Assembly: GCA_963829955.1 (NCBI GenBank)
Contig: CAWHKS010000009.1
Span: forward strand, 62,001-126,000
Origin: DASTFY01 sp963829955
Lineage (GTDB): Bacteria > Actinomycetota > Acidimicrobiia > Acidimicrobiales > Ilumatobacteraceae
Length of the DNA stretch: 64,000 nucleotides
Reading direction: 5' to 3'
This document shows, piece by piece, positions 43,911 to 51,892 of the stretch; position 1 is the stretch's first letter; the number at the start of each line of letters is the position of its first letter. The notes beneath the pieces are model-generated. The model was not told where the DNA came from and did no database searches. It worked only from the letters and a program-made list of their open reading frames with translations. Position numbers and translations under genes: made by a program.

Positions 43911-46285
43911 ATGACGATCACCAGCGACGCCCGCCCGCTCTACCGGAACCCAACCGCGCCCATCCACGAGCGGGTGGCCGACCTGTTGGGGCGCATGACC
44001 CTGGCGGAGAAGCTGGCGCAGCTGGGGAGCGCCTGGGTGTTCCAGATCGCCTCCCACGACCGGCTGGCGCACGAGCGGGCCGCTCCGCTGCTGGCCCACG
44101 GCATCGGCCACATCACCGCGTCAGCGGGGCCAGCAACCTGACCGCGACGCAGTCGGCGGCCCTGGCCAACGAGATCCAGCAGTACGTGATGGAGCACACC
44201 CGGCTGGGCATCCCCGTCGTGATCCACGAGGAGATCTGTGCCGGGCTCATGGCCCGCGAGGCGACCGTGTTCCCGCAGGCGCTCGGCGTCGGAGCCACGT
44301 TCAGGCCCGAGCACAACTTCGCGATCGGCGACGCCGTCCGCCTCCAGATGCGGGCCATGGGAGCGCACTGCGGGCTGTCGCCGGTGCTCGACATCTGCCG
44401 CGACCCACGGTGGGGACGGCTGGAGGAGACCTTCGGCGAGGATCCGTATCTGGTGACCCAGATGGGCGTGGCGTTCACGCGTGGTCTGCAGGGGGACGAC
44501 CTCGCGGACGGCGTGGCGGCGACGGCCAAGCACTTCGTCGGCTACGGCGCGTCCGAAGGCGGGATGAACTGGGCGCCGGCCCACCTGCCCGAGCGTGAGT
44601 TGCGCGACGTCTACCTCCGCCCCTTCGAAGCGGCGGTGCGCGACGCGTCCATCGCCTCGGTGATGAACGGCTACCACGAGCTCGACGGCGTGCCGTGCAC
44701 GTCCAACGGCTGGCTGCTGACCGACCTGCTCCGGGGTGAATGGGGCTTCGACGGCACGGTGCTCTCCGACTACTTCTCGGTCGCGCAGCTCTACGAGTAC
44801 CACCGGGTGGTCGAGTCCCGGATCGAGGCCGCGGCCGCCGCACTCGCGGCTGGCCTCGACGTCGAGCTGCCCGGCACCGATTGCTACGGCGACGCGCTGC
44901 TCGAGGCCGTCCAGGGCGGCCTGGTCACCGACGAGGTCCTCGACGAGGCCGTGCGGCGGGTCCTCGACGGCAAGTTCCGGCTCGGTCTGTTCGAGCGCCC
45001 GCTCGTCGCCGTCGACGACGTGATGGACCACACCAGGACACCCGCGCAGATCGAGCTCGCCCACCGGGTGGCGAGCGACTCGCTGGTGCTGCTGCGCAAC
45101 GACGGCACGCTTCCGCTCGCTCCGTCGGCGGCGTCCATCGCGGTCATCGGCCCCAACGCCGCCGATGAGCGCAACATGGTCGGCGACTACGCGTACGTCG
45201 TCCACATCGAGTCCCTGCAAGAGGTCTTGAAGAGCGGCCGCAACGTGTTCTCCATCCCCGTCGACGCGGGCCTCGACGTCGGCGAGCAGATCGACCTCGG
45301 GCACATCGGGACCGTCGTGGCCGAGCTGGAGCGGCGCCTGCCTGAGCACGCCGTCACCTACGAGCGCGGTTGCGACGTACGGGGCGACGACCGATCGGGC
45401 TTCGAGGCGGCGATCGCCGCTGCCGCGGCCGCGGACGTGGCGATCATGGTGATGGGCGAGCGGTCGGGCCTCACCCAGGACTGCACGTCCGGGGAGAGCC
45501 GCGACGTGGCCGAGCTGCGGCTGCCGGGCGTGCAGGAGGATCTGGTGCAGGCGGTCGCCGCCACGGGGACCCCGGTGGTGCTCGTCCTGGTCGCCGGCCG
45601 GCCGATCGGCTCGCCGGCGGTCCACGAGGTCGCGGCGGCCGTGCTGATGGCATGGCTGCCGGGCGAGTGCGGGCCGGCGGCCATCGCCGAGGTGCTGGTC
45701 GGGCAGGTCAGCCCCGGCGGGAAGCTCCCGATCAGCTACCCCCGCAGCTCGGGGCAGATCCCGATCTTCTACTCCCACAAGGTGTCCGGAGGACGCTCGC
45801 ACTGGAACGGCGAGTACGTCGACATGTCGAACGAGCCGCTGTACCCGTTCGGCCACGGGCTCTCGTACTCGACGTTCGACCTCGAGGTGGAGGAGCTCGA
45901 CGGCCCCGAGGTCCGCCCGGGCGACGTGGTGCCCGTCTCGGCAATACTCGTGAACCGTGGACACCGACGGGCCGACGAGGTCGTGCAGCTCTACAGCCGG
46001 GATCCGGTGGCGTCGATCACCCGCGCCGTGCAGGAGCTCCAGGGCTTCGTCCGCGTCTCCCTCGACCCGGGCGCGGCGGCGCGGGTCACCTTCGAGGTGC
46101 CCGTCGAGGCGCTCGGCTTCACCGGCCGGGACCTGGTCTACATCGTCGAGCCCGGCGAGATCGAGCTCATGGTCGGCACGTCGGCCGACGAGGTGCAGGC
46201 CGCGGGGCATGTCCTCGTCGTCGGTGACGGGCCGCACGTGGTGACGAGAGCGATGGCCAGCACCGCGCGGGTCGAGCCCGCGTGA
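43911..46285 (+). CDS. GH3-family beta-glycosidase, probably beta-xylosidase (frameshift near 44119)
   Basis: A GH3 enzyme of about 792 aa read in two frames; one missing C near 44119 separates GIGHIT from VSGASNLTATQ. It has LGIPVVIHEEI, SPVLDICRDPRWGRLEETFGEDP, AKHFVGYGASEGG and the nucleophile Asp in GTVLSDYFSV. The second domain contains SLVLLRNDGTLPL and MGERSGLTQDCTSGESRD, and the C-terminus is a fibronectin-III-like domain. No signal peptide is seen, so it acts inside on imported xylobiose, matching BxlA. The downstream xylose isomerase supports beta-xylosidase over beta-glucosidase. Confidence 0.9.
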
Positions 46286-46291
46286 CGATCA

Positions 46292-46313
46292 CCGGTGCCG
46301 GAACCGGCACCGG
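46292..46313. promoter_or_regulatory. Perfect hairpin just before the xylA ribosome-binding site
   Basis: CCGGTGCCGG and CCGGCACCGG around AA, a 10-bp perfect stem with a 2-nt centre, in the 43-bp gap between the GH3 stop and xylA. It is followed at once by AGGAGAGGAGAGG. It may set relative xylA expression by RNA stability, attenuation or binding of a protein to DNA. Confidence 0.5.
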
Positions 46314-46328
46314 AGGAGAGGAGAGGTC

Positions 46329-47654
46329 GTGACGGAGTTCTTCGAAGGGGTGGAGTCGATCCGGTTCGCCGGGCCTGATTCCGACGACCCGCTGACGTTC
46401 CGCTGGTACGACGCCGACCGGGAGGTGCTGGGCCGCTCCATCCGCGACCAGCTCCGTTTCGCGACCTGCTACTGGCACAGCTTCTCCTGGAACGGCTTCG
46501 ACATCTTCGGCGACGGCACCCTCGACCGTCCGTGGACCGCGGTCGGGCGCGATCCCATCGACGCCGCGGAGGAGAAGATGTCCGCGGCGTTCGAGTTCAT
46601 GTCGAAGCTCACCGTGCCCTTCTGGTGCTTCCACGACTGGGACATCGCGCCCGAGGGCTCGACGTTCGAGGAGTCGGCCCGCAACCTCGATCACATGGCG
46701 GAGCTGGCCGCTGGCTACCAGGACCGGACCGGGATCGAGCTGCTCTGGGGGACGGCCAAGCTGTTCGGCAACCAGCGGTTCATGGCCGGCGCAGCGACCA
46801 ACCCCGATCCCGAGGTCTTCGCCTACGCCGCCGGTCAGGTCGCGCACTGCATGAACGTGACGCAGCGGCTCGGCGGGAGCAACTACGTGCTTTGGGGCGG
46901 CCGGGAGGGCTACGAGACGCTTCTCAACACCGACCTGCGGCGCGAGCTGGCGCAGCTCGGGCGGTTCATGAACCTCGTCGTCGAGCACAAGTACGCCATC
47001 GGCTTCGAGGGCACCATCCTCATCGAGCCGAAGCCCTTCGAGCCGACAAAGCACCAATACGACTACGACGTCGCCGCCGTCTACGCCTTCCTCCAGGAGC
47101 ACGGACTGGAGAACGAGATCAAGGTCAACATCGAGGTCAACCACGCCACCCTGGCTGGGCACGACTTCGCGCACGAGGTGGCCACCGCGGTCAACGCCGG
47201 CATCTTCGGCTCCATCGACGCCAACGCCGGCGACGACCGCCTCGGCTGGGACGTCGACCGCTTTCCCGTCAGCGTGGAGCAGATGACCCTCGGCATGGTC
47301 GAGATCCTCCGCGCCGGCGGCTTCACCACGGGCGGCCTCAACTTCGACGCGAAGCTGCGCCGGCAGTCGATCGCTCGTGACGACTTGTTCCACGCGCACA
47401 TCGGGGGGATGGACACGATGGCCCGCGCTCTGCTGGCGGCGGCGTCGATCATCGAGTCCGGCGAGCTCGACGAGTTCCGCAACGAACGGTACGCGGGCTG
47501 GGACACCGAGCTCGGTCGGGAGCTGCTGGCTGGCAAGCACTCGCTGGCCTTGCTGTACGAGCGCCAGCTCGGCCAGGGCGAGCCCTCCGGGGTCAGCGGC
47601 CGGCAGGAGCACCTCGAGAACCTCGTCGCCCGCTACGTCGAGCGCGCCTGCTGA
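46329..47654 (+). CDS. xylA: Xylose isomerase
   Basis: A 441-aa xylose isomerase. Hallmarks are FATCYWHSFSWNG, PFWCFHDWDIAPEG (catalytic His and Asp), NYVLWGGREGYETLLNTD, TILIEPKPFEPTKHQYDYD (metal Glu), KVNIEVNHATLAGHDF (metal Glu and His) and SIDANAGDDRLGWDVD (metal Asp). The long form with an N-terminal extension is class II. It converts xylose released by the GH3 enzyme to xylulose. GTG 46329 follows a strong GGAGAGGAGAGG. No xylulokinase is in the window. Confidence 0.96.
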   Translation: MTEFFEGVESIRFAGPDSDDPLTFRWYDADREVLGRSIRDQLRFATCYWHSFSWNGFDIFGDGTLDRPWTAVGRDPIDAAEEKMSAAFEFMSKLTVPFWCFHDWDIAPEGSTFEESARNLDHMAELAAGYQDRTGIELLWGTAKLFGNQRFMAGAATNPDPEVFAYAAGQVAHCMNVTQRLGGSNYVLWGGREGYETLLNTDLRRELAQLGRFMNLVVEHKYAIGFEGTILIEPKPFEPTKHQYDYDVAAVYAFLQEHGLENEIKVNIEVNHATLAGHDFAHEVATAVNAGIFGSIDANAGDDRLGWDVDRFPVSVEQMTLGMVEILRAGGFTTGGLNFDAKLRRQSIARDDLFHAHIGGMDTMARALLAAASIIESGELDEFRNERYAGWDTELGRELLAGKHSLALLYERQLGQGEPSGVSGRQEHLENLVARYVERAC

Positions 47655-47662
47655 CGCGCGGA

Positions 47663-47692
47663 AGGGCGGGCGCCCGTGACGGCGCCCGCCCT
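47663..47692. terminator. Strong hairpin at the end of the xylose operon
   Basis: Perfect 12-bp stem AGGGCGGGCGCC / GGCGCCCGCCCT with a 6-nt loop (CGTGAC), 8 bp after the xylA stop and 29 bp before the convergent phytase-like gene. A short T-containing stretch follows. Likely terminator for both strands. Confidence 0.7.
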
Positions 47693-47721
47693 GCTTCCCG
47701 TCGAAACGGCTAGTTGCCGCT

Positions 47722-48924
47722 CTACAGACCGGGCACATCGATGACGATGAGCTCGGTGTCGTCGGCCCGACCCGGGTTGCGACCCGTGTTGGGCAGGTTG
47801 TTGTCGCAACCCACCAACAGGCGGGAGGCGCTGAGCACGTGCACGGCCTCGACCGACTCGCACGTCACCCGGAACGGATTGCCCAGGCCGACGTCCCCGG
47901 GGTAGCGCTCGGGCAGCGAGACGAGGTTCGGATCGGCAATCGCCGCCAGGTCGACGACCGGACGCTTGGTCAGCGCGGGCGCCGAGCGGAGGTCGACGAC
48001 GTACACGCTGCGGAACACGGCGTCGAGGCCGCGGCCACCATCGCGCTCGATGACGACCAGCCGGTCGCTGTCGAGCGCCCAGGCGTCGGCCACCAGGTAT
48101 GCAGCGCTCTGCGTCGCGTAGGTCCACGTCCGCGGCGTGAACGCCTTCTGGCGGGTGCTGAACTCGAACACGAGACGCTCCGTGCTCGTCGTCCCCGCGG
48201 CCACCGTGGCGCCCTCGAGGATGACGTACAGGGACTTGCCGTTCGGCGAGATCGTCATGGCCTCGATGCCCCTGCTGTTCGGCTGGGTGGCCGGCGCGCC
48301 CTGCAGAGCCGGGTTGCTCGGCGAGCGGAGCCCACCGGGCAGCTCGAACGGGGTGTCGAGCAGCACGCCGTGACGGTCGAAGTGGAGGATCCACGGCCCG
48401 AACTCGTCACCCATCCACAGGTCGCCGTTGCTCCCCCGCTGCATCGACTCGGGATCGATGTCGGCGCCGGTGAACAGACGATCCGTCCGGACCATCGCGT
48501 GGGGGAACTTGCCCATGGGGTCACGGAACTGCACGTAGCTCCCCACGGAGACGGCCCCGGATCCGCCCTTGGCGGTCTTGAACTCGGGCCGGATCTCGTA
48601 GGCGCGGATCAGGAAGTCGGCCGAGTTGGCCTTGGAGCCGAAGCCGTTGTCGGGCATGGCGAGGTAGGTGCCGTCCTGCGTCCCGGCCAGGACAGCGGAG
48701 AACCCGATCACCGGCTGGCTCGGGCGGGGGAACTGGACGCCGTTGATCGGCCCGGTGCCGATGGCCGCCCCGGACGGCGGCCCGTCCGACAACGCCTCAG
48801 CGGGCAGGATCGCCCGGCCCCGGAGGGTGGGCACCGGGGCCCCGGCCGACGCGGCCGCAGCCGGGAGGACCGCGGCGGCGCCCAGGGCGCCGACGACGGG
48901 CAGGATCTTCAGGGAACGCTTCAT
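47722..48924 (-). CDS. Secreted phytase-like (esterase-like) beta-propeller protein
   Basis: A 400-aa exported protein. The Sec signal peptide (MKRSLKILPVVGALGAAAVL, cleavage near ASAGA) precedes a phytase-like domain with GFSAVLAGTQDGTYLAMPDNGFGSK, DIDPESMQRGSNGDLWMGDEFGPWILHFD, GIEAMTISPNGKSLYVILEG and LLVGCDNNLPN. Family members are six-bladed propellers related to Ca2+-dependent phytases, and many have unknown substrates. It is convergent with xylA. Confidence 0.85.
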   Translation of the reverse strand: MKRSLKILPVVGALGAAAVLPAAAASAGAPVPTLRGRAILPAEALSDGPPSGAAIGTGPINGVQFPRPSQPVIGFSAVLAGTQDGTYLAMPDNGFGSKANSADFLIRAYEIRPEFKTAKGGSGAVSVGSYVQFRDPMGKFPHAMVRTDRLFTGADIDPESMQRGSNGDLWMGDEFGPWILHFDRHGVLLDTPFELPGGLRSPSNPALQGAPATQPNSRGIEAMTISPNGKSLYVILEGATVAAGTTSTERLVFEFSTRQKAFTPRTWTYATQSAAYLVADAWALDSDRLVVIERDGGRGLDAVFRSVYVVDLRSAPALTKRPVVDLAAIADPNLVSLPERYPGDVGLGNPFRVTCESVEAVHVLSASRLLVGCDNNLPNTGRNPGRADDTELIVIDVPGL

Positions 48925-49080
48925 GGGATGCCCCTTTCATGGCGGATGACCAATGCTCAGGGGCCGGGCGTCCCGGGCACACGAGGCCGGTGTCCCGCGT
49001 CGCGCCCGAGCGTGAACCGGGGCAGTTCGACAAGGTCGAAGAAGGTGACGGTACGGGGGGCGGAGGCGGAGAATGGCCGC

Positions 49081-49576
49081 ATGGGCATCCTCACCGAGGA
49101 CATGTGCCGGGTCGTGGAGGCGGAGCTCGGCTACGTCGCCACCGTGTGCCCCGACGGCACGCCGAACCTCTCCCCCAAGGGGACGACCGCCGTCTGGGAC
49201 AACGACCACCTGGTCTTCGCCGACCTGCGGTCACCCGGGACCGTGGAGAACCTGCGCTCGAACTCGAGCATCGAGATCAACGCCGTCGACCACCTCGCCC
49301 GCAAGGGCTACCGCTTCAAGGGGACGGCCACCGTGCACTCCGACGGCCCGGTCTTCGAGCAGGGAGTGGCGTTCTACGAGGCGCGCGGCACGGTGAGGGC
49401 GCGAGCGGATCCGCGGGATCGTGATCGTGCTGGTGGAGCGGGCCCTTCTCGTCACGTCGCCGGCCTACGACCTCGGCGCCACCGAGGAAGAGCTCCGCGA
49501 GCTGAACCTCCGCCGGCTCACCGAGGGCGCGTCCGGCCAGGGACCGAGCGGTCAAGCTCTGCGCGGTCCAGACTGA
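49081..49576 (+). CDS. Pyridoxamine 5'-phosphate oxidase-fold (FMN/F420) protein, frameshifted near 49405
   Basis: A split-barrel flavoprotein of about 164 aa. The first frame gives AELGYVATVCPDGTPNLSPKGTTAVWDNDHLVFADLRSPGTVENLRSN and NAVDHLARKGYRFKGTATVHSDG. After one extra base near 49405 the next frame continues ERIRGIVIVLVERALLVTSPAYDLGATEEELRELNLRRL to a stop at 49574. Members handle general stress or reduce small substrates with FMN or F420. A MarR gene lies 47 bp downstream. Confidence 0.8.
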
Positions 49577-49623
49577 CGGCCGGCATCCCGCATCCACCGG
49601 GCGCGGCTGGTTCACTGGTGGGC

Positions 49624-50136
49624 ATGGAGCCCACCGGCCCGCGATCGCGCCGTGACCCGATCGAGCTGGCCATCGAGAGCTGGACGGCGCAGGGGTGGGC
49701 GGACGCCACCCCGGGCATGGCAATGGTCACCTCCGTCATGCGGGTGCAGCAGTTGCTCCTGCAACAGGTCGAGCGGGTCCTGCGCCCGATGGGACTCACC
49801 TTCGCCCGCTACGAGGTGCTCATGCTGCTGTCGTTCAGCCGGACCGGCGCCCTGCCCGTCGGCAAGATCGGCGAACGGCTCCAGGTCCACCCGGCGAGCG
49901 TGACCAACGCGGTCGACCGCTTGGAGGACGACGGCCTGGTCCGCCGGAGCGCCAACCCGCAGGACGGTCGCAGCGTGCTGGCGTGCATCACCGAGCGGGG
50001 ACGGCACCTGGCTGCCGACGCCTCGGACGAGCTGAACCGGGACGTGTTCACGAAGGTGCCACTGCCCGTCGCTGACCTCGACGACCTGTTCTCCATCCTC
50101 CGTGACCTGCGGCGGGCCTTCGGCGACTTCACCTGA
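49624..50136 (+). CDS. MarR-family transcriptional regulator
   Basis: A 170-aa MarR protein. The dimer helices are VMRVQQLLLQQVERVLRPMGL. The winged helix is LPVGKIGERLQVHPASVTNAVDRLEDDGLVRRSANPQDGRSVLACITERG, and a C-terminal dimer helix follows. It lies 59 bp before the mutase gene on the same strand, so it could regulate it. Effector unknown. Confidence 0.9.
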   Translation: MEPTGPRSRRDPIELAIESWTAQGWADATPGMAMVTSVMRVQQLLLQQVERVLRPMGLTFARYEVLMLLSFSRTGALPVGKIGERLQVHPASVTNAVDRLEDDGLVRRSANPQDGRSVLACITERGRHLAADASDELNRDVFTKVPLPVADLDDLFSILRDLRRAFGDFT

Positions 50137-50195
50137 CGGTGCGGCGGCCGGGCACGGCCCTTTCTGTTCCTTTGACGTCCAAGTATCCTTCCCAC

Positions 50196-51830
50196 ATGGA
50201 CGATCGCCGAGCCCGCTGGCAGGAGGCCTACGACGCATCGCGCGTTCGCGAGGCCGACTTCTCGACCATGTCCGGCATACCGCTCGAGCCCGTGTACGGG
50301 GCAGAAGGCGCGGAGCTCCCGGGCGTCTATCCGTACACGCGGGGCCCGTACGCGTCGATGTACCGCTCCAAGTTGTGGACGATGCGGATGTTCGCCGGCT
50401 TCGGCACGGCCGAGGACACGAACTGGCGGTTCAAGGAGATCATCCGCGCCGGCGGCGACGGGTTGTCGACCGCCTTCGACATGCCCACGCTCCTCGGGCT
50501 GGACTCGGACGACGAGATGTCGCTGGGCGAGGTGGGCCGCTGCGGCGTGGCCGTCGACTCCCTCGCCGACATGGAAGACCTCTACGCGGGGATCGACCTC
50601 GACACGATCACCACGTCGATGACCATCAACTCCCCCGCGGCAGTCATCCTCGCCATGTTCATCGCGCAGGCCGAGAAGGCCGGGGTGCACCGCTCGCGCC
50701 TGGGCGGCACACTCCAGAACGACATCCTGAAGGAGTACCAGGCCCAGAAGGAGTTCGTATTCCCGCCCCGCCAGTCGATGCGGCTGGTGCGGGACACCGT
50801 GGACTTCACGGCGGCAGAGATGCCGAGGTGGCACTCGATCTCCATCTCCGGCTACCACATTCGCGAGGCCGGCTCGACGGCCGCCGAGGAGCTTGCCTTC
50901 ACGCTCGCCAACGGCTTCGCCTACGTCGAGCTGGCGCTGCAGGCCGGCCTGACCATCGATGCCTTCGCTCCCCGGCTGAGCTTCTTCTTCAACGCCCACA
51001 TCGACTTCTTCGAGGAGATCGCCAAGTACCGTGCCGCGCGGCGCATCTGGGCTCGGTGGCTCCGCGAGCGCTACGGCGCTGAGCTGGAGCGCTCGATGCA
51101 GCTGCGGTTCCACACCCAGACCGCAGGGGTGTCGCTGACGGCCCAGCAGCCGGAGGTCAACATCGTCCGGACCGCGGTGGAGGCACTCGCTGGCATCCTC
51201 GGGGGCACGCAGTCGCTGCACACGAACTCGATGGACGAGGCGATGGCGCTGCCGACCGAGAAGGCGGCCCGGATCGCGCTGCGCACCCAGCAGGTGCTTG
51301 CCTACGAAACGAACGTCGCCCACGTGGCCGACCCGCTCGGTGGCTCCTGGTTCGTCGAGGAGCTGACCGACGAGATGGAGCGCCAGGCCGAGGAGCTGTT
51401 CGCCCATCTCGACGACCTGGGCTCGGGCTCGATGCTCGAGGGCGTCATCAGGGGCATCGAGGAGAACTGGTTCCAGGGCCGTATCGCCGACTCCGCCTAC
51501 GAGCTCGAACGCAAGTTCAACCAGGGCGATCGCATCGTCGTCGGGGTCAACCGCTTCACCGAGGGCAACGAGGAGAACGGCATCGAGCTGCTCCAGATCA
51601 CCAACGCCGACGAGGCCCGTCAGCTCAAGCGGCTCGATCAGGTCCGTCACGATCGGGACGCGGACGCCGTGGCTGCGGCGCTCGGCCGGCTCGCCGCCGA
51701 TGCATCCGATCCGTCCGTGAACCTGATGCCGACCCTCATCGAGACGGTCGGGGCCTACGCCACGCTCGGCGAGATCATGGGCGCTCTCGCCGGGGTGTTC
51801 GGACGCCACGTGGAGGTTCCCACCATCTGA
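50196..51830 (+). CDS. Acyl-CoA mutase large subunit, isobutyryl-CoA-mutase-like
   Basis: A 544-aa TIM-barrel subunit of the B12-dependent methylmalonyl-CoA mutase family without the cobalamin-binding domain. It has YPYTRGPYASMY, GLSTAFDMPTLLGLDSD, SISISGYHIREAG (His221) and FFFNAHIDFFEEIAKYRAARRIWARW. Phe66 (RMFAGFG) and Gln184 (YQAQKE) sit where methylmalonyl-CoA mutase has Tyr89 and Arg207. This Phe/Gln pair is the isobutyryl-CoA mutase (IcmA) signature, so the natural substrate is probably isobutyryl-/n-butyryl-CoA or another neutral acyl-CoA. A separate small B12 subunit (IcmB) must be elsewhere. Confidence 0.9.
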   Translation: MDDRRARWQEAYDASRVREADFSTMSGIPLEPVYGAEGAELPGVYPYTRGPYASMYRSKLWTMRMFAGFGTAEDTNWRFKEIIRAGGDGLSTAFDMPTLLGLDSDDEMSLGEVGRCGVAVDSLADMEDLYAGIDLDTITTSMTINSPAAVILAMFIAQAEKAGVHRSRLGGTLQNDILKEYQAQKEFVFPPRQSMRLVRDTVDFTAAEMPRWHSISISGYHIREAGSTAAEELAFTLANGFAYVELALQAGLTIDAFAPRLSFFFNAHIDFFEEIAKYRAARRIWARWLRERYGAELERSMQLRFHTQTAGVSLTAQQPEVNIVRTAVEALAGILGGTQSLHTNSMDEAMALPTEKAARIALRTQQVLAYETNVAHVADPLGGSWFVEELTDEMERQAEELFAHLDDLGSGSMLEGVIRGIEENWFQGRIADSAYELERKFNQGDRIVVGVNRFTEGNEENGIELLQITNADEARQLKRLDQVRHDRDADAVAAALGRLAADASDPSVNLMPTLIETVGAYATLGEIMGALAGVFGRHVEVPTI

Positions 51831-51892
51831 CCCGCCCCGGCGGGCCTGGAACCATCCGCTAGCAGGGACGACGCGATTGGTACCGTCACACG

